A stretch of DNA of 57,735 bases from Actinomycetota bacterium. Its GTDB lineage: Bacteria > Actinomycetota > Acidimicrobiia > IMCC26256 > PALSA-610. Both the position numbers and the translations under genes were made by a program. This document shows, piece by piece, positions 56,466 to 57,735 of the stretch. The first letter of the stretch is position 1, and each line of letters opens with the position of its first letter. Location: positions 1-57,735 of the forward strand of contig PLBO01000064.1 of NCBI GenBank assembly GCA_003134555.1, read 5' to 3'. The notes under the pieces were generated by a model. The model made no database searches. It saw only the letters and a program-made list of their open reading frames with translations, and was not told the DNA's origin.

Positions 56466-56505
56466 CGGGCGATTGTCGCGCGTAGTGGCCGCGCGAATCA
56501 GGCTC

Positions 56506-56832
56506 TCAGGCCTGCTGCATCTTCAGCTCGATGTCGACGCCCGCCGGGAGGTCGAGCCGCTGAAGCGCCTCGACGGTCTTGCCGGTCGGCTCGACGATGT
56601 CGATCAGGCGCTTGTGGATGCGCATCTCGAAATGCTCGCGACTGTCCTTGTCGACGTGCGGTGAGCGGATGACGGTGTACTTGCGAATCTCCGTCGGGAG
56701 CGGCACCGGCCCGCGCACCTTGGCCTGCGTACGGATCACCGTCTCGACGATCTTCTTCGTCGACTGGTCGATGACCTCGTGGTCGTACGCCTTCAGCCGA
56801 ATGCGGATCTTCTGCCCTGTGCTCGCTGCCAT
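56506..56832 (-). CDS. rpsJ: 30S ribosomal protein S10
   Basis: The 108-residue protein has [39 protein letters not shown] and the C-terminal [10 protein letters not shown]. It begins six bp after the tuf stop, so it is probably transcribed with tuf. It is also the transcription elongation factor NusE in other bacteria. Confidence 0.98.
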   Translation of the reverse strand: MAASTGQKIRIRLKAYDHEVIDQSTKKIVETVIRTQAKVRGPVPLPTEIRKYTVIRSPHVDKDSREHFEMRIHKRLIDIVEPTGKTVEALQRLDLPAGVDIELKMQQA

Positions 56833-56838
56833 CTCGTC

Positions 56839-57735
56839 CTACTTCTCGATCTTCACGACGCGGCCGGAACCAACAGTACGGCCACCTTCACGGATCGCGA
56901 ACCGCAGACCTTCGTCCATCGCGATGGGCTTGCCGAGCTCCACGCTCATCTCGGTGTTGTCGCCCGGCATCACCATTTCCGTGCCCTCCGGAAGCGCGAC
57001 CGTGCCGGTCACGTCCGTGGTCCGGAAATAGAACTGCGGGTGATAGTTCGTGAAGAACGGCGTGTGCCGGCCGCCCTCCTCCTTCGTCAAGATGTACACC
57101 TGCGCGGTGAAGTTGGTGTGCGGAGTGATCGAGCCGGGCTTGGCCAACACCTGACCGCGTTCCACATCTTCTTTCTTCGTTCCCCGAAGGAGCGCACCGA
57201 TGTTGTCGCCGGCGCGGCCCTCGTCGAGGAGCTTGCGGAACATCTCCACACCCGTACACGTCGTCTTCGTCGTGGTCCGCAGACCGATGATCTCGATCTC
57301 CTCACCGACCTTCACGATGCCGCGCTCGACTCTTCCGGTCACGACGGTGCCGCGGCCGGTGATCGTGAACACGTCCTCGATCGGCATCAGGAACGGACGA
57401 TCGACATCGCGGGTCGGCTCCGGCAGGAAACTGTCGACCGACGCCATCAACTCCAAGATCTTCGCCGACCATTCCGGATCACCCTCGAGTGCCTTGAGCG
57501 CACTGACACGAACGACGGGAGTGTCGTCACCCGGGAACTCGTACTCGTTGAGGAGTTCACGAACCTCGAGCTCGACGAGCTCGAGGATCTCTTCGTCGTC
57601 GACCATGTCACTCTTGTTCAACGCAACGACGATCGACGGCACACCGACCTGGCGCGCGAGGAGCACGTGCTCTCGCGTCTGCGGCATCGGGCCGTCGGTC
57701 GCCGCGACCACCAAGATCGCGCCGTCCATCTGCGC
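56839..57735 (-). CDS. tuf: Elongation factor Tu (partial, 5' end beyond window)
   Basis: The C-terminal 298 residues are present. They start just after the G3 region ([27 protein letters not shown]), with the G4 motif as NKSD (commonly NKCD or NKKD) and SALKALEGD as G5. Domains 2 and 3 follow ([47 protein letters not shown]). The stop is six bp before rpsJ. EF-Tu brings aminoacyl-tRNA to the ribosome. Confidence 0.98.
   Translation of the reverse strand, partial: AQMDGAILVVAATDGPMPQTREHVLLARQVGVPSIVVALNKSDMVDDEEILELVELEVRELLNEYEFPGDDTPVVRVSALKALEGDPEWSAKILELMASVDSFLPEPTRDVDRPFLMPIEDVFTITGRGTVVTGRVERGIVKVGEEIEIIGLRTTTKTTCTGVEMFRKLLDEGRAGDNIGALLRGTKKEDVERGQVLAKPGSITPHTNFTAQVYILTKEEGGRHTPFFTNYHPQFYFRTTDVTGTVALPEGTEMVMPGDNTEMSVELGKPIAMDEGLRFAIREGGRTVGSGRVVKIEK

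Overview
The window is GC-rich, gene-dense chromosomal DNA from an actinobacterium. A cobalamin-dependent methylmalonyl-CoA mutase subunit beside sucCD, GuaB3 beside guaA, zinc-type S14, TANNNT-like -10 boxes and frequent GTG/TTG starts fit Actinobacteriota, and the gene content suggests an uncultured Acidimicrobiia-like lineage. That class-level placement is inference. No tRNA, rRNA, IS element, prophage or CRISPR array was seen, and no gene-free stretch exceeds 300 bases.

Left part (1-22 kb), central metabolism. A class II fumarase (cut by the window edge) is divergent from a class I Fe-S fumarase. A minus-strand run purN-purH-folD-zinc ribbon-J-domain protein-mdh-ogt has nearly every start overlapping the previous stop. 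Next come two paralogous small membrane proteins closed by a strong terminator, and a winged-helix-like protein whose frame has no stop before sucD. Then follow a B12-binding mutase subunit with sucC-sucD, UvrD/PcrA helicase, a eukaryotic-type class I aldolase, guaA, guaB3, a His-rich lipoprotein, a CoA-type Nudix hydrolase and an acyl-CoA synthetase.

Middle part (22-36 kb), one long minus-strand gene series: rplM-rpsI-glmM-glmS-nnr-CBS-alr-hydrolase-S58 peptidase-UDG-tsaE-tsaB-rimI-tsaD, then groES behind a perfect CIRCE operator. It combines envelope-precursor synthesis (glmM, glmS, alr), NAD(P)HX repair and tRNA t6A synthesis. The GlmS homologue is 1142 residues, almost twice the usual length.

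Right part (36-57.7 kb): the tuf-S10-spc-alpha ribosomal superoperon, minus strand, ending in rplQ-truA. Two genes break the canonical order. A DUF2079 membrane protein sits between rpsJ and rplC, and a plus-strand phosphodiesterase sits between truA and rplM. The phosphodiesterase has its superfamily motifs in circularly permuted order. infA has no ATG, GTG or TTG start and appears to use CTG.

The best candidates for something new are the permuted phosphodiesterase, the DUF2079 interruption with a structured leader before rplC, the enlarged GlmS, and the CTG starts of infA and of the alpha/beta hydrolase.
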